From: Pseudomonas sp. MWU13-2100
Lineage (GTDB): Bacteria > Pseudomonadota > Gammaproteobacteria > Pseudomonadales > Pseudomonadaceae
DNA length: 62,454 nt
Direction of reading: 5' to 3'
Assembly: GCF_023242365.1 (NCBI RefSeq)
Contig: NZ_JALLIX010000040.1
Coordinates: forward strand, 1-62,454
Shown: one piece after another, positions 37,115-44,590 of the stretch
Layout: each line of letters opens with the position of its first letter
How positions within the stretch are numbered: the first letter of the stretch is position 1
Position numbers and translations under genes: made by a program
The notes under the pieces: model-generated
Database searches by the model: none
Seen by the model: the letters and a program-made list of their open reading frames with translations, nothing else
Told to the model about the DNA's origin: nothing

Positions 37115-37504
37115 TCATTGGAGAGTCGTTGCGTGGTCGTTGAAGATGATGGCGGTAAAGTCGGCCTTCAACTCTTCACCGAACTCGAAGATCGTTTCAT
37201 CCTCTTCATCGTGATACCAGTTCACCTGCATCTCGTTACCCGATTGAGCGGCCTTGTCCAGAGCGTCGAAGATGCTGAACAGCATCTTGGTACTGGAGCT
37301 GTTGAAGTAGGCCAGGGCAATATGAATGGTGATGGTGGTGTCCTCGCGGGCGGCGAGGTAGGTGCGCAGTTGCTGGAGAACGGGGGCATAGAAGGCGGCG
37401 GCATTTTCCGGGTAGGACTCGCCTTTTATCGTCAGCAGATTCTGATCGAAACGAAAGTCGACTTCCGGTGATGTGGCGGTTGCTTCAATGTAGAAATTAT
37501 CCAT
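37115..37504 (-). CDS. siaC: SiaC, biofilm regulator and SiaD activator (DUF1987)
   Basis: The 129-residue protein has the DUF1987 pattern (NLLTIKGESYPENAAAFYAP, IHIALAYFNSSSTKML). The SiaA/SiaB phosphorylation site in P. aeruginosa is Thr68 in the YFNT stretch; the matching residue here is Ser69, so it would be a phosphoserine. Unphosphorylated SiaC switches on SiaD. It lies 13 bp before siaD and 19 bp after siaB. Confidence 0.92.
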   Translation of the reverse strand: MDNFYIEATATSPEVDFRFDQNLLTIKGESYPENAAAFYAPVLQQLRTYLAAREDTTITIHIALAYFNSSSTKMLFSIFDALDKAAQSGNEMQVNWYHDEEDETIFEFGEELKADFTAIIFNDHATTLQ

Positions 37505-37523
37505 GGCGATTGCGTCACTCTAC

Positions 37524-38093
37524 TTAGATAGTGGCTTTAAGGCAGAACAGCGTGGTTCCCGGCTCGTCCGCTCTTGGGTAGAAATCGAATTCCAGCGGGG
37601 CGCAGGCATCGCGCGCCATTGTCAGGAAACCCAGGCCGGCGCCCTTGCTGTCCACCGGGGTTTCGGCGCGCAAGGTCACTTTGTAAGCTTGCTTGATCTC
37701 TTCAAGCGACATGTTGCGCAAGGGTTCGAGCTTTTCCCGCAGGCGGTCGACATCGCTGGTGGCAATCGGATTGGCACAGAGCATCAAGTGTCGATCACCC
37801 TCGGCGCTGATGCACACCGCGCCCTGGCGCAAAGACGATTCATCGTGCGGCTCGGTGGGCAACGAGTCGGAGGAATAGTGAATGATGTTTTGCGAAAGCT
37901 CGACGAAGGAGGAAAACAGCTTGCGTCGCGTCGGCCCGTTCACCCCCGAGATTTCCAGCTGCAGCCTGACCACCTCGGCCATGGCGGTAATGATGGTGTG
38001 CGAGAAATAACCCATGTGATAGAAAATCACATTGCGCTGCTGGGCCAGGTCGAAGAAATGGCAATCGGGGTGGGTCGTATTCGAGTTAATCAT
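37524..38093 (-). CDS. siaB: SiaB family protein kinase
   Basis: The 189-residue protein starts at MINSNTTHPDC, overlapping siaA by 8 bp. It has the GHKL-like fold: an N-box like ELSQNIIHYSSD, and GAGLGFLTMARDA as the G-box. It phosphorylates SiaC and opposes the SiaA phosphatase. The longer frame into siaA is antisense-free but lacks family support. Confidence 0.92.
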   Translation of the reverse strand: MINSNTTHPDCHFFDLAQQRNVIFYHMGYFSHTIITAMAEVVRLQLEISGVNGPTRRKLFSSFVELSQNIIHYSSDSLPTEPHDESSLRQGAVCISAEGDRHLMLCANPIATSDVDRLREKLEPLRNMSLEEIKQAYKVTLRAETPVDSKGAGLGFLTMARDACAPLEFDFYPRADEPGTTLFCLKATI

Positions 38094-39333
38094 GATTGTT
38101 TCCAAGACGCGCGCAGAAGAGGGTGAGGTCGTCACGCCGGGTTTGCTCTCCCTGCCAATTGGCCAGCGTGCGTTGCAGGGCTTCGCAGATGACGGTCGCT
38201 GGCTGATTGCGGTGTTCCAGTATGGTGTCGAAGGCCTTGCTCTTGCCGAACGCAATATTGCGTGGGCCGCCAATCTGGTCGGTCAAGCCATCGGTGGCAA
38301 TGAACACCAGGCTGGCCGGCGCCACTGTCACGTGGCTCACCGGCCATTGGTAGTCGATGTCGCTGTCCACGTAGCCGACGCCTACCCGTTGGCCGGCAAG
38401 GGTTTCCAACTGCTGGGCGTCAGGTGGCAAGAGGTAGAGCGACATGCGCGCGCCGGCAAAACTCAGGGTCTGGCTGGCGCTGTCGAACCAGAAGAAAGCC
38501 GCATCCAGGCCATCGTCGGACTCGGGGGTTTCATCGACGCCCTGGACCTGTCCCAACAATTCCTTGACGCTTTTATTCACCGCCGATAACAGTGCGCCGG
38601 GATCACGCGGCCCGAGTTTGACCAGCGCCTGGGTCAGCGAGGAGGAGGCGATCAGGGTCATGAAGGCGCCGGGAACGCCGTGACCGGTACAGTCGGCAAT
38701 CGCTCCGAACCAGCCATCGGGGTAGGCGCAGAAATGATAGAAGTCGCCCCCGACCACATCCCGCGGTTCCCACAGCAGGATGGCATCGTCCAGGGTCGAC
38801 TTCAGGGCATCCCGCGAGGCGCGCAGCATGGCGCGCTGGATAACGCTCGCATACTCGATGCTCTGCATGATCTGGCGATTTTTCTCGGCCTGCATGGCCG
38901 CGACCACTTCCATCAACTGCAGGCCATTGCCCAAGCCGGCGAATTGGCCGTCGCGGGTGATGATAAAACCGTCCGCCAGGGTCTTTTCGCCAAACTCCAC
39001 GGTCTTGAACGTCAATTCTTCAATGCTCATCCCGGCATCGACGATCAACGGCTCCTTGTCCATGAAGGCAATGCAGCTTTTCTTGTCGTACAGCTCGCGG
39101 TGAAACGGTTTGCTCATCATCGACAGGAAGATGTTGCGGTTGATCAGGCCGATGGGGCGCTCGTCTTCGAGTACCGCCAGGCAGACGATCTCTTTGTGCG
39201 AATTGAAGGTTTCCATCACCAGGGCGTTGGTGCTGCTGGAATCAATCACCGGTACCTCAATGCACAAGTCACCGGCGCAGCGATGATCTCTAGGTCGCTG
39301 TGGACGCATAAAGGGGAAATTTTCTGCGCGCAT
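38086..39333 (-). CDS. siaA: SiaA-type PP2C/SpoIIE phosphatase with CBS-like N-terminus
   Basis: The 415-residue protein has a C-terminal SpoIIE-like phosphatase (about 190-410): RDVVGGDFYHFCA, GAIADCTGHGVPGAFMTLIAS and VFIATDGLTDQIGG give the metal-binding aspartates. The N-terminal 25-150 region (VLEDERPIGLINRNIFL, ADGFIITRDGQFAGLGN) looks like a CBS pair, as in cytosolic sensor phosphatases. P. aeruginosa SiaA instead has a membrane sensor with HAMP. No membrane segment is visible here. It should remove phosphate from SiaC. The start is uncertain; ATG at 39309 is an alternative. Confidence 0.85.
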   Translation of the reverse strand: MRAENFPFMRPQRPRDHRCAGDLCIEVPVIDSSSTNALVMETFNSHKEIVCLAVLEDERPIGLINRNIFLSMMSKPFHRELYDKKSCIAFMDKEPLIVDAGMSIEELTFKTVEFGEKTLADGFIITRDGQFAGLGNGLQLMEVVAAMQAEKNRQIMQSIEYASVIQRAMLRASRDALKSTLDDAILLWEPRDVVGGDFYHFCAYPDGWFGAIADCTGHGVPGAFMTLIASSSLTQALVKLGPRDPGALLSAVNKSVKELLGQVQGVDETPESDDGLDAAFFWFDSASQTLSFAGARMSLYLLPPDAQQLETLAGQRVGVGYVDSDIDYQWPVSHVTVAPASLVFIATDGLTDQIGGPRNIAFGKSKAFDTILEHRNQPATVICEALQRTLANWQGEQTRRDDLTLFCARLGNNHD

Positions 39334-39487
39334 GCTGAGGTCGCCGGGCGAGGTGAAGGCACAATGCTATCTGCGGAATATGAAGCTTATATGACGGTCT
39401 CTGGCTGGGCCGTCGGCTCGACTCTGCGGCACGCTGGCTCTGCGCGCATGTGACACCGTGTATCACAGTGTGTACGAAGCGACGGCT

Positions 39488-39545
39488 GATACATCCCGCG
39501 ACTTCCTGCCCGCTTTCGCGACACAGAAGGGATACACGCTCGCGA
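39488..39545. promoter_or_regulatory. GATACA...CGCGA direct repeats in the bufferin promoter region
   Basis: GATACATCCCGCGA (39488-39501) and GATACACGCTCGCGA (39531-39545) are similar copies 43 bp apart in the 287-bp gap before bufA1. Bufferin operons are often under ECF sigma factors, so these might be promoter or operator elements. Evidence is repetition and position only. Confidence 0.3.
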
Positions 39546-39620
39546 TTAACTTTGCTGGTCGAACAACGCAGCCCGCGACGCTGCTGATTCGCGCCATCCA
39601 TTGTTGACCGGGAGATGTCC

Positions 39621-39893
39621 ATGAAGCGCCCCTACGCGGCCCTTGCCGCCACCCTCGCACTTTCGCTGACGGTCCTCGCCAGCGCCGCCCATGCCGCTGA
39701 TGAGAGCCCCAAGGAAAAATGCTACGGCGTGTCCAAGGCCGGCCAGAACGATTGTGCCGCCGGCAAAGGCACCTCATGTGCCGGCACCGCCGAGGCCGAC
39801 TACCAGGGCAATGCCTGGGTACTGGTGGACAAGGGCACCTGCACCCGGATCAAGACGCCCAAGGGCTTCGGCTCCCTGGCGGAGCAGCCATGA
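39621..39893 (+). CDS. bufA1: BufA1-type bufferin precursor (DUF2282)
   Basis: The 90-residue protein has a signal peptide (about residues 1-26, SAAHA) and a mature part with four cysteines: EKCYGV, NDCAAG, TSCAGT and GTCTRI. Bufferins are RiPP copper-buffering peptides whose cysteines are modified by the BufB/BufC pair. ATG at 39621 was chosen over 39615 because GGAG then lies 6 nt upstream. Its stop overlaps the DoxX start by 4 bp. Confidence 0.9.
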   Translation: MKRPYAALAATLALSLTVLASAAHAADESPKEKCYGVSKAGQNDCAAGKGTSCAGTAEADYQGNAWVLVDKGTCTRIKTPKGFGSLAEQP

Positions 39894-40327
39894 GTCGCGG
39901 CAACAGCGGCGCGACTGCCGGCCTGACGCGGCTGCTGCCTGAGCCACTGTTGCTGCTGGTGGCGCGCCTGGGCATCGCCTCGGTGTTCTTTCTTTCCGGG
40001 CGCACCAAGGTGCAAGGCCTGTTGACGATCAAGCCATCGACCTACGTGCTGTTCCGTTCGGAGTACGTGTTGCCGTTGATCCCGTCCGACCTGGCGGCGC
40101 ACCTGGCGACCTATGCCGAACACCTGTTTCCGATCCTGCTGGTGCTGGGCCTGCTGACACGCCCGGCCGCCGCCGCACTGCTGGGAATGACCCTGGTCAT
40201 CGAGGTCTTCGTTTATCCCGGTGCCTGGCCGACGCATCTGACGTGGGCCGCTCTGCTGTTGCCACTGATCGCTCATGGCGGCGGTCGCTGGTCGCTCGAT
40301 GCGCTGTTGCAGCGCCAACGCCGGTAA
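39890..40327 (+). CDS. DoxX-family membrane protein (BufD-like)
   Basis: The 145-residue protein has four hydrophobic segments (LLLLVARLGIASVFFLSG, LFPILLVLGLLTRPAAAALLG) and the DoxX family pattern. DoxX proteins are often found with bufferin genes, where they are thought to be membrane redox or maturation partners. ATG overlaps the bufA1 stop (ATGA), which decided this start over a longer frame. Confidence 0.9.
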   Translation: MSRGNSGATAGLTRLLPEPLLLLVARLGIASVFFLSGRTKVQGLLTIKPSTYVLFRSEYVLPLIPSDLAAHLATYAEHLFPILLVLGLLTRPAAAALLGMTLVIEVFVYPGAWPTHLTWAALLLPLIAHGGGRWSLDALLQRQRR

Positions 40328-40383
40328 CGCACCACCCATCATCCACCATCACATCAGGCCCTGGCGGCCTGTGGGGAAACACC

Positions 40384-41148
40384 ATGCGCAAGCTTCCAAC
40401 CCTGGCCCTGGCCGCACTGGCCCTGGCAACACCGATGTTTGCCGGCGCCGCCGGTACGACGCCACCTGCTGGCGCGAAAAACATCGTCATCGTCCACGGC
40501 TCCTTTGTCGACGGATCGGGCTGGCGGGTCGTTCACGACATCCTGATCCACAAGGGCTACAAGGTCACCGTCGTGCACCAGCCAGCGACCAGTATGGACG
40601 AGGACATCGCCGCTGCCCGGCTGGTTCTCGACCAACAGGTCGGTCCGGTGGTGCTGGTCGGCCACAGCTCCGGCGGTGCGGTCATCGGCATGGCCGGCGA
40701 GCGCGACAAGGTCAAGGCGCTGGTGTATGTCGCCGCGCTGCAACCGGAAGTGGGCGAAAGCCTGACCCAGTTGCTGGACTCCATGCCGACGCCGAACAAC
40801 GACATCCACGCCACCCGTGACGGGCACCTGTTTGTCGACCGCGCGAGGTTCGGCGAAGACTTCGCCGCCGATCAGACCAGCAATCGCAGCGATTTCCTCG
40901 CGGCTTCGCAAGTGCCGGCGACCGCCGCGACCTTCGGCACGCGGACCTGGGCCGCGGCCTGGCACCAGAAGCCGAGCTACGGGATCGTCGCCACCGAGGA
41001 CAAGGCCCTCAATCCAGACCTGCAGCGCTGGATGTACAAGCGTGCAGGCTCCGTGGTCACCGAGATCAAGGGCAGTCACACGCTGTACATCTCTCAGGCC
41101 GAGGCGGTGGCGAAAGTCATCGAGCAGGCCGCGTTGAGCGTCAAGTAA
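40384..41148 (+). CDS. Exported alpha/beta hydrolase
   Basis: The 254-residue protein has a signal peptide (MRKLPTLALAALALATPMFAG) and an alpha/beta-hydrolase core. Nucleophile elbow is GHSSGG (about 96-101), the oxyanion region HGSFVDGSGW and the catalytic His is in GSHTLYIS. Similar small esterases act on esters or haloperoxidase-type substrates. It is placed inside the bufferin gene group, 57 bp after DoxX and 59 bp before bufA2, on the same strand. A role in bufferin biology is not established. Confidence 0.88.
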   Translation: MRKLPTLALAALALATPMFAGAAGTTPPAGAKNIVIVHGSFVDGSGWRVVHDILIHKGYKVTVVHQPATSMDEDIAAARLVLDQQVGPVVLVGHSSGGAVIGMAGERDKVKALVYVAALQPEVGESLTQLLDSMPTPNNDIHATRDGHLFVDRARFGEDFAADQTSNRSDFLAASQVPATAATFGTRTWAAAWHQKPSYGIVATEDKALNPDLQRWMYKRAGSVVTEIKGSHTLYISQAEAVAKVIEQAALSVK

Positions 41149-41206
41149 CGCTCGCCCATATCGTAAGCATCACTGCTGTCCCCCTGACTGAATCTGGAGA
41201 AATATC

Positions 41207-41473
41207 ATGGCTAACACCGCATCCCGTTTGAGCATTGCCACCGCCGCCGCATTGATCGCACTGGCGTCCGCTTCGTTTGCCGTATCGGCCAGTGCCGCCG
41301 AGAAAGAGCAGCCGGGTCGTTGCTACGGCGTCAACAGTTGCAAGGGCGAAAGCCTCTGTGCCACCGCCAAGAATGACTGCAAGGGGTTGAACAGTTGCAA
41401 GGGGCAGGGCGTTATCGTCAAGACCCCGAGCGAGTGCCTCAAGGCCGGCGGCACCCTGACCGAGGCGAAGTAA
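41207..41473 (+). CDS. bufA2: BufA2-type bufferin precursor
   Basis: The 88-residue protein has a signal peptide (about residues 1-30, SASAA) and a mature part with six cysteines: RCYGV, NSCKG, SLCAT, NDCKG, NSCKG and ECLKA. The repeated NSCKG/NDCKG units suggest two similar metal-binding or modified sites. ATG follows GGAGAAAT by 3-9 nt. It is a second precursor for the same BufB/BufC pair, which lies beyond a REPIN-like repeat. Confidence 0.9.
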   Translation: MANTASRLSIATAAALIALASASFAVSASAAEKEQPGRCYGVNSCKGESLCATAKNDCKGLNSCKGQGVIVKTPSECLKAGGTLTEAK

Positions 41474-41495
41474 GGCCAGGGCTTGCTGGTAATTA

Positions 41496-41680
41496 AGGAG
41501 ATCTGAAGCCAGGCACGGTTTTGTGGCGAGCGGGCTTGCCCGCGCTGGGCCGCGAAGCGGCCCTGAAATCAGCGACTTCATTGTGTCAGGCAGAACGCAG
41601 TCACAGGTATCACGACTGCTACGCAGCCGAGCGCGGGCAAGCCCGCTCGCCACAGGGACGCACCCGGCTTCAGATCTCCT
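41496..41680. repeat. REPIN-like inverted element with outer 15-bp arms
   Basis: Outer arms AGGAGATCTGAAGCC (41496-41510) and GGCTTCAGATCTCCT (41666-41680) enclose inner REP arms TGTGGCGAGCGGGCTTGCCC (from 41522) and its inverse (41630-41654). The whole element can fold into one long hairpin. Its REP type differs from the others in the window. It splits bufA2 from bufB and may affect their relative expression. Confidence 0.85.
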
Positions 41681-41760
41681 CAACTGGCAGGCAAGCCAGG
41701 CTTCTACAGCTCAGACGGTGTTTTCAAGACGGTTTTCCTCTTTCAAGCCGAGTACATGCG

Positions 41761-42606
41761 ATGTCCACTTCCACCTTCTCGGGTTACGGCCTGGGTCTGC
41801 GCAAGGAACACTATCGGGACTTCCTGGAGACCCGGGTCCCGGTTGATTTTGTCGAAGTGATCTCGGAGAACTTCATGGTCGACGGTGGTCAGCCGCGGCA
41901 TATCCTGCGCCAGGTCCGCGAGCGTCATCCGGTCGCATTGCACGGTGTCTCGATGTCCATCGGTTCGGCGGACGGGCTCGACTGCGCTTACCTGAAGCGC
42001 TTGAAGGCACTGGTCGATGAGATCGAACCGCTGTTCGTGTCCGACCACCTGAGCTGGTCGCGCATCGATCACTTCAATTCCCATGACCTGCTGCCCGTGC
42101 CCTACACCGACGAGGCCCTGGATCGGGTCTGCGACAATATTTCCCGCGCCCAGGATGTCCTGGGCCGCACGATGCTCTTTGAAAATCCCTCCAGCTACCT
42201 GGCCTTCGATGGGGCCTCGATGAGCGAGTGGGAATTTATCACGGCCATGTCCAGGCGCACCGGCTGTGAGCTGCTGCTCGATGTCAACAACCTCTTTGTC
42301 AGTGCGAGCAATCACCGCTTCGATGCCCTGGCGTTTCTCGATGGTCTGCCGGCTGACCGGGTGCGCCAGATCCACCTGGCCGGCCACAGCCAGGGCAAGG
42401 AACTGCTGATCGATACCCATGACAGCCCGGTCTGTGCCGAGGTCTGGGCGTTATACACCTTGGCGATGGCCCGCTTCGGCCCGCTGGCGACGATGATCGA
42501 GCGCGACGAGCGGATCCCGCCGCTGGCCGATCTGCTCAAGGAGCTGACGATAGCCCGGACCCTCGGCGGTCTCGATGGACGGGCCTGCACGCGGAGTGGG
42601 CTATGA
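41761..42606 (+). CDS. bufB: BufB, MNIO-family (DUF692) bufferin-modifying enzyme
   Basis: The 281-residue TIM-barrel protein of the multinuclear iron oxidase family, which converts cysteines of bufferins to thiooxazole-type groups with BufC. Metal-ligand motifs are visible: ALHGVSMSIGS, VSDHLSWSR, ENPSSY, DVNNLFVSASNH, HLAGHSQG and DTHDSPV. The start is MSTSTFSGYGLGLR; the longer frame runs through the REPIN. It overlaps bufC by 4 bp. Confidence 0.93.
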   Translation: MSTSTFSGYGLGLRKEHYRDFLETRVPVDFVEVISENFMVDGGQPRHILRQVRERHPVALHGVSMSIGSADGLDCAYLKRLKALVDEIEPLFVSDHLSWSRIDHFNSHDLLPVPYTDEALDRVCDNISRAQDVLGRTMLFENPSSYLAFDGASMSEWEFITAMSRRTGCELLLDVNNLFVSASNHRFDALAFLDGLPADRVRQIHLAGHSQGKELLIDTHDSPVCAEVWALYTLAMARFGPLATMIERDERIPPLADLLKELTIARTLGGLDGRACTRSGL

Positions 42607-43355
42607 ACCTGGGGCAATGGCAGCGTGAGCTGCGCAACTGGCTGGTCAGTGCCTCGGCGGAAACGGCTGCCAACCTTGGTGCCAAGGCCGGGTTGTCCGT
42701 CTATCAGAACAACTACCGCACACAGTTGCTGGGATGCCTTGAAGAGGCGTTTCCCCAGGTCCGTGCCTGGATCGGCACCGAGGCTTTTTTTGCGGCGGCC
42801 GTTACCCATATCGATCAGTGCCCGCCCCATGCCTGGACCCTGGATGCCTATCCGCAAGGGTTCGACCAGACCCTGGCAAGGCGGTTTCCCGATAACCCCG
42901 AGGTGCACGAGCTGGCCTGGATCGAGCGGGCACTCGACGAGTCGTTCGTGGCCGCCGATGCCGAGCCGCTGTCCGTGGAAGCGCTGGCGGGCGTCGATTG
43001 GGAGACGGCCTGCCTGAGGCTTGCGCCATCCCTCAGGAGTCATGCCCTGAGCAGCAACGCCGAATCGATCTGGTCGGCCCTCAGCGAAGGGCTGCCGCCG
43101 CCCGCGCCTGAGCGTCTGGCCGAGGCGGCGGGCCTGCTGGTCTGGCGTCGGCAGTTGACGGTGCGCCTGCGCCCCGTCGAAATGCTGGAACACCAGGCGC
43201 TGCTGCACTTGCAGGAGAACGGCAGTTTTTCCGGACTCTGCGAATGGCTCGTCGAACGCCTCGGTGAAACCAGCGGCATTGCCAAGGCCGGAGCGCTGCT
43301 TGCCAACTGGCTGGCCGGCGAACTGATCGTCGGCGCTGACTTATACAAAGCTTGA
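42603..43355 (+). CDS. bufC: BufC, DUF2063 partner of BufB
   Basis: The 250-residue protein has the N-terminal DUF2063 signature (WQRELRNWLVS, LSVYQNNYRTQLLGCLEEAFPQV). It is the partner that presents the peptide to BufB. The ATGA overlap with bufB indicates translational coupling. Its stop codon lies in the promoter of tRNA-Asn. Confidence 0.92.
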   Translation: MNLGQWQRELRNWLVSASAETAANLGAKAGLSVYQNNYRTQLLGCLEEAFPQVRAWIGTEAFFAAAVTHIDQCPPHAWTLDAYPQGFDQTLARRFPDNPEVHELAWIERALDESFVAADAEPLSVEALAGVDWETACLRLAPSLRSHALSSNAESIWSALSEGLPPPAPERLAEAAGLLVWRRQLTVRLRPVEMLEHQALLHLQENGSFSGLCEWLVERLGETSGIAKAGALLANWLAGELIVGADLYKA

Positions 43356-43379
43356 CTTCTCTTTTTATATCAGTAACAT
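43352..43379 (+). promoter_or_regulatory. Sigma-70-type promoter of tRNA-Asn
   Basis: TTGACT (43352-43357), 16 nt, TAACAT (43374-43379), ending 9 bp before the tRNA. The -35 box overlaps the last codons of bufC. Read by eye; spacing and match to consensus are good for the -35 and moderate for the -10. Confidence 0.55.
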
Positions 43380-43388
43380 ACATGCCAT

Positions 43389-43464
<76 letters not shown>

Positions 43465-43528
43465 GATAGAAGAAAAAGCCTGCAGTGATCAGGTCGTGTA
43501 AAAACACGGTCTGCCCAGGCTAAAAACA

Positions 43529-43554
43529 AATGCCCCGACTTGTCGGGGCATTTG
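43529..43554 (+). terminator. Terminator after tRNA-Asn
   Basis: TGCCCCGA (43531-43538) and TCGGGGCA (43543-43550) form an 8-bp GC-rich stem with a CTTG loop and flanking AAA/TTT. It is 66 bp past the tRNA. The T-run is short. Confidence 0.75.
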
Positions 43555-43601
43555 CGTTTCTGACATCAAATAAACAGCGACCTCCCAATCCGGCAATGCC
43601 A

Positions 43602-43886
43602 TCAGCTTTTGCGCTCCCAGCGCCTTTGATAACCCTTTTCAAGTTGTAGGCCTGCACCGTAGGCGCTATTTCTGCATGAGTGCCCTTCAGTTGGCACGCA
43701 AGAATCTGTCATTGATATCTGTCCTCCCAAGGGTGCAGGAGAATCGAATAATGGTTCGATTTTCCTCAATTCAAGGACATCTATCGGTAGATGGTTGTAG
43801 TCCGTTTCGCTGAATCGAGTGGGCTTTTGCTTTATGTGCTGAGGAGGGTGGCACAGTCGCTTGAGATAATTCACTATTGGATCCAT
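43602..43886 (-). CDS. Small hypothetical ORF in a lower-GC region
   Basis: A 94-codon frame (MDPIVNYLKRLCHPPQH start) in a region poorer in GC than its surroundings. It contains a Cys-rich stretch (SMTDSCVPTEGHSCRN). There is no clear ribosome site and I recognise no family. It may be a real orphan, a remnant of a mobile or toxin gene, or chance. The surrounding 43465-44053 stretch holds the tRNA terminator and the T6SS promoter region; nothing else is recognisable. Confidence 0.3.
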   Translation of the reverse strand: MDPIVNYLKRLCHPPQHIKQKPTRFSETDYNHLPIDVLELRKIEPLFDSPAPLGGQISMTDSCVPTEGHSCRNSAYGAGLQLEKGYQRRWERKS

Positions 43887-44053
43887 GAGATGAACACATA
43901 TCTCATGTAAGAAACGTAAAAATATTTAAAAATGTTTATTTTCTGTGGATTTGGTCGACAAGGCTTTGTGAGTGACTACAGTTGTAAATTCCAATCTTGC
44001 TTTATTTTTTGTGATGGCATTAGCTGTTGAGAAGAAGGACCTCTGGGGGGGAT

Positions 44054-44557
44054 ATGGCTGCAAATAGTTTTCAGAATGAAGTGCCGAAGGCTCGAGTCAA
44101 TATCAAGCTCGATCTGCATACCGGCGGTGCGCAGAAAAAGGTGGAGTTGCCGCTGAAGTTAATGCTGATGGGCGACTACAGCAACGGCAGGGAACAGCGA
44201 CCGCTGTCTGAAAGAAGCAAGGTCGATATCAACAAGAACAACTTCGACAGCGTCCTTGGGGGATTTTCTCCGCACCTGAATCTGACGGTGCAAGACACTT
44301 TGGTTGACGACGATACCGACACCGCTGTCGTGTTGAATTTCAAGAATATGAAGGATTTCGAGCCTGAGCAGGTGGCGCGGCAGATACCGCAGCTGCGTGC
44401 GCTGCTGGCGATGCGCAACCTGCTGCGCGATCTCAAGTCGAACCTGTTGGATAACGTGACCTTTCGTCATGAATTGGAGCGCATCCTCAAGGATGATGCG
44501 CTGAGTGACGAACTGCGCGCCGAACTGGCCGCGCTGGCACCACAAGAAGGTCGTTAA
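44054..44557 (+). CDS. tssB: TssB, T6SS contractile sheath small subunit
   Basis: The 167-residue protein shows the TssB/VipA pattern: RVNIKLDLHTGGAQKKVELPLK, then LMLMGDYS and RSKVDINKNNFDSVL, and the DFEPEQVARQIPQLRALL segment. It forms the sheath with TssC. The ATG at 44054 follows GGGGGG; nine upstream codons in frame were dropped. It is the first gene of the T6SS operon. Confidence 0.95.
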   Translation: MAANSFQNEVPKARVNIKLDLHTGGAQKKVELPLKLMLMGDYSNGREQRPLSERSKVDINKNNFDSVLGGFSPHLNLTVQDTLVDDDTDTAVVLNFKNMKDFEPEQVARQIPQLRALLAMRNLLRDLKSNLLDNVTFRHELERILKDDALSDELRAELAALAPQEGR

Positions 44558-44590
44558 TTTCCTCCGGTTCGCTTCATAGGTAGTTCCTTT

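Noticed and set aside
43965..44040. Sigma-54 promoter before tssB (TGGCATTAGCTGTTGA).
   Set aside because: The GG and GC elements are not at the needed 10-nt spacing, so it does not fit a -24/-12 promoter.
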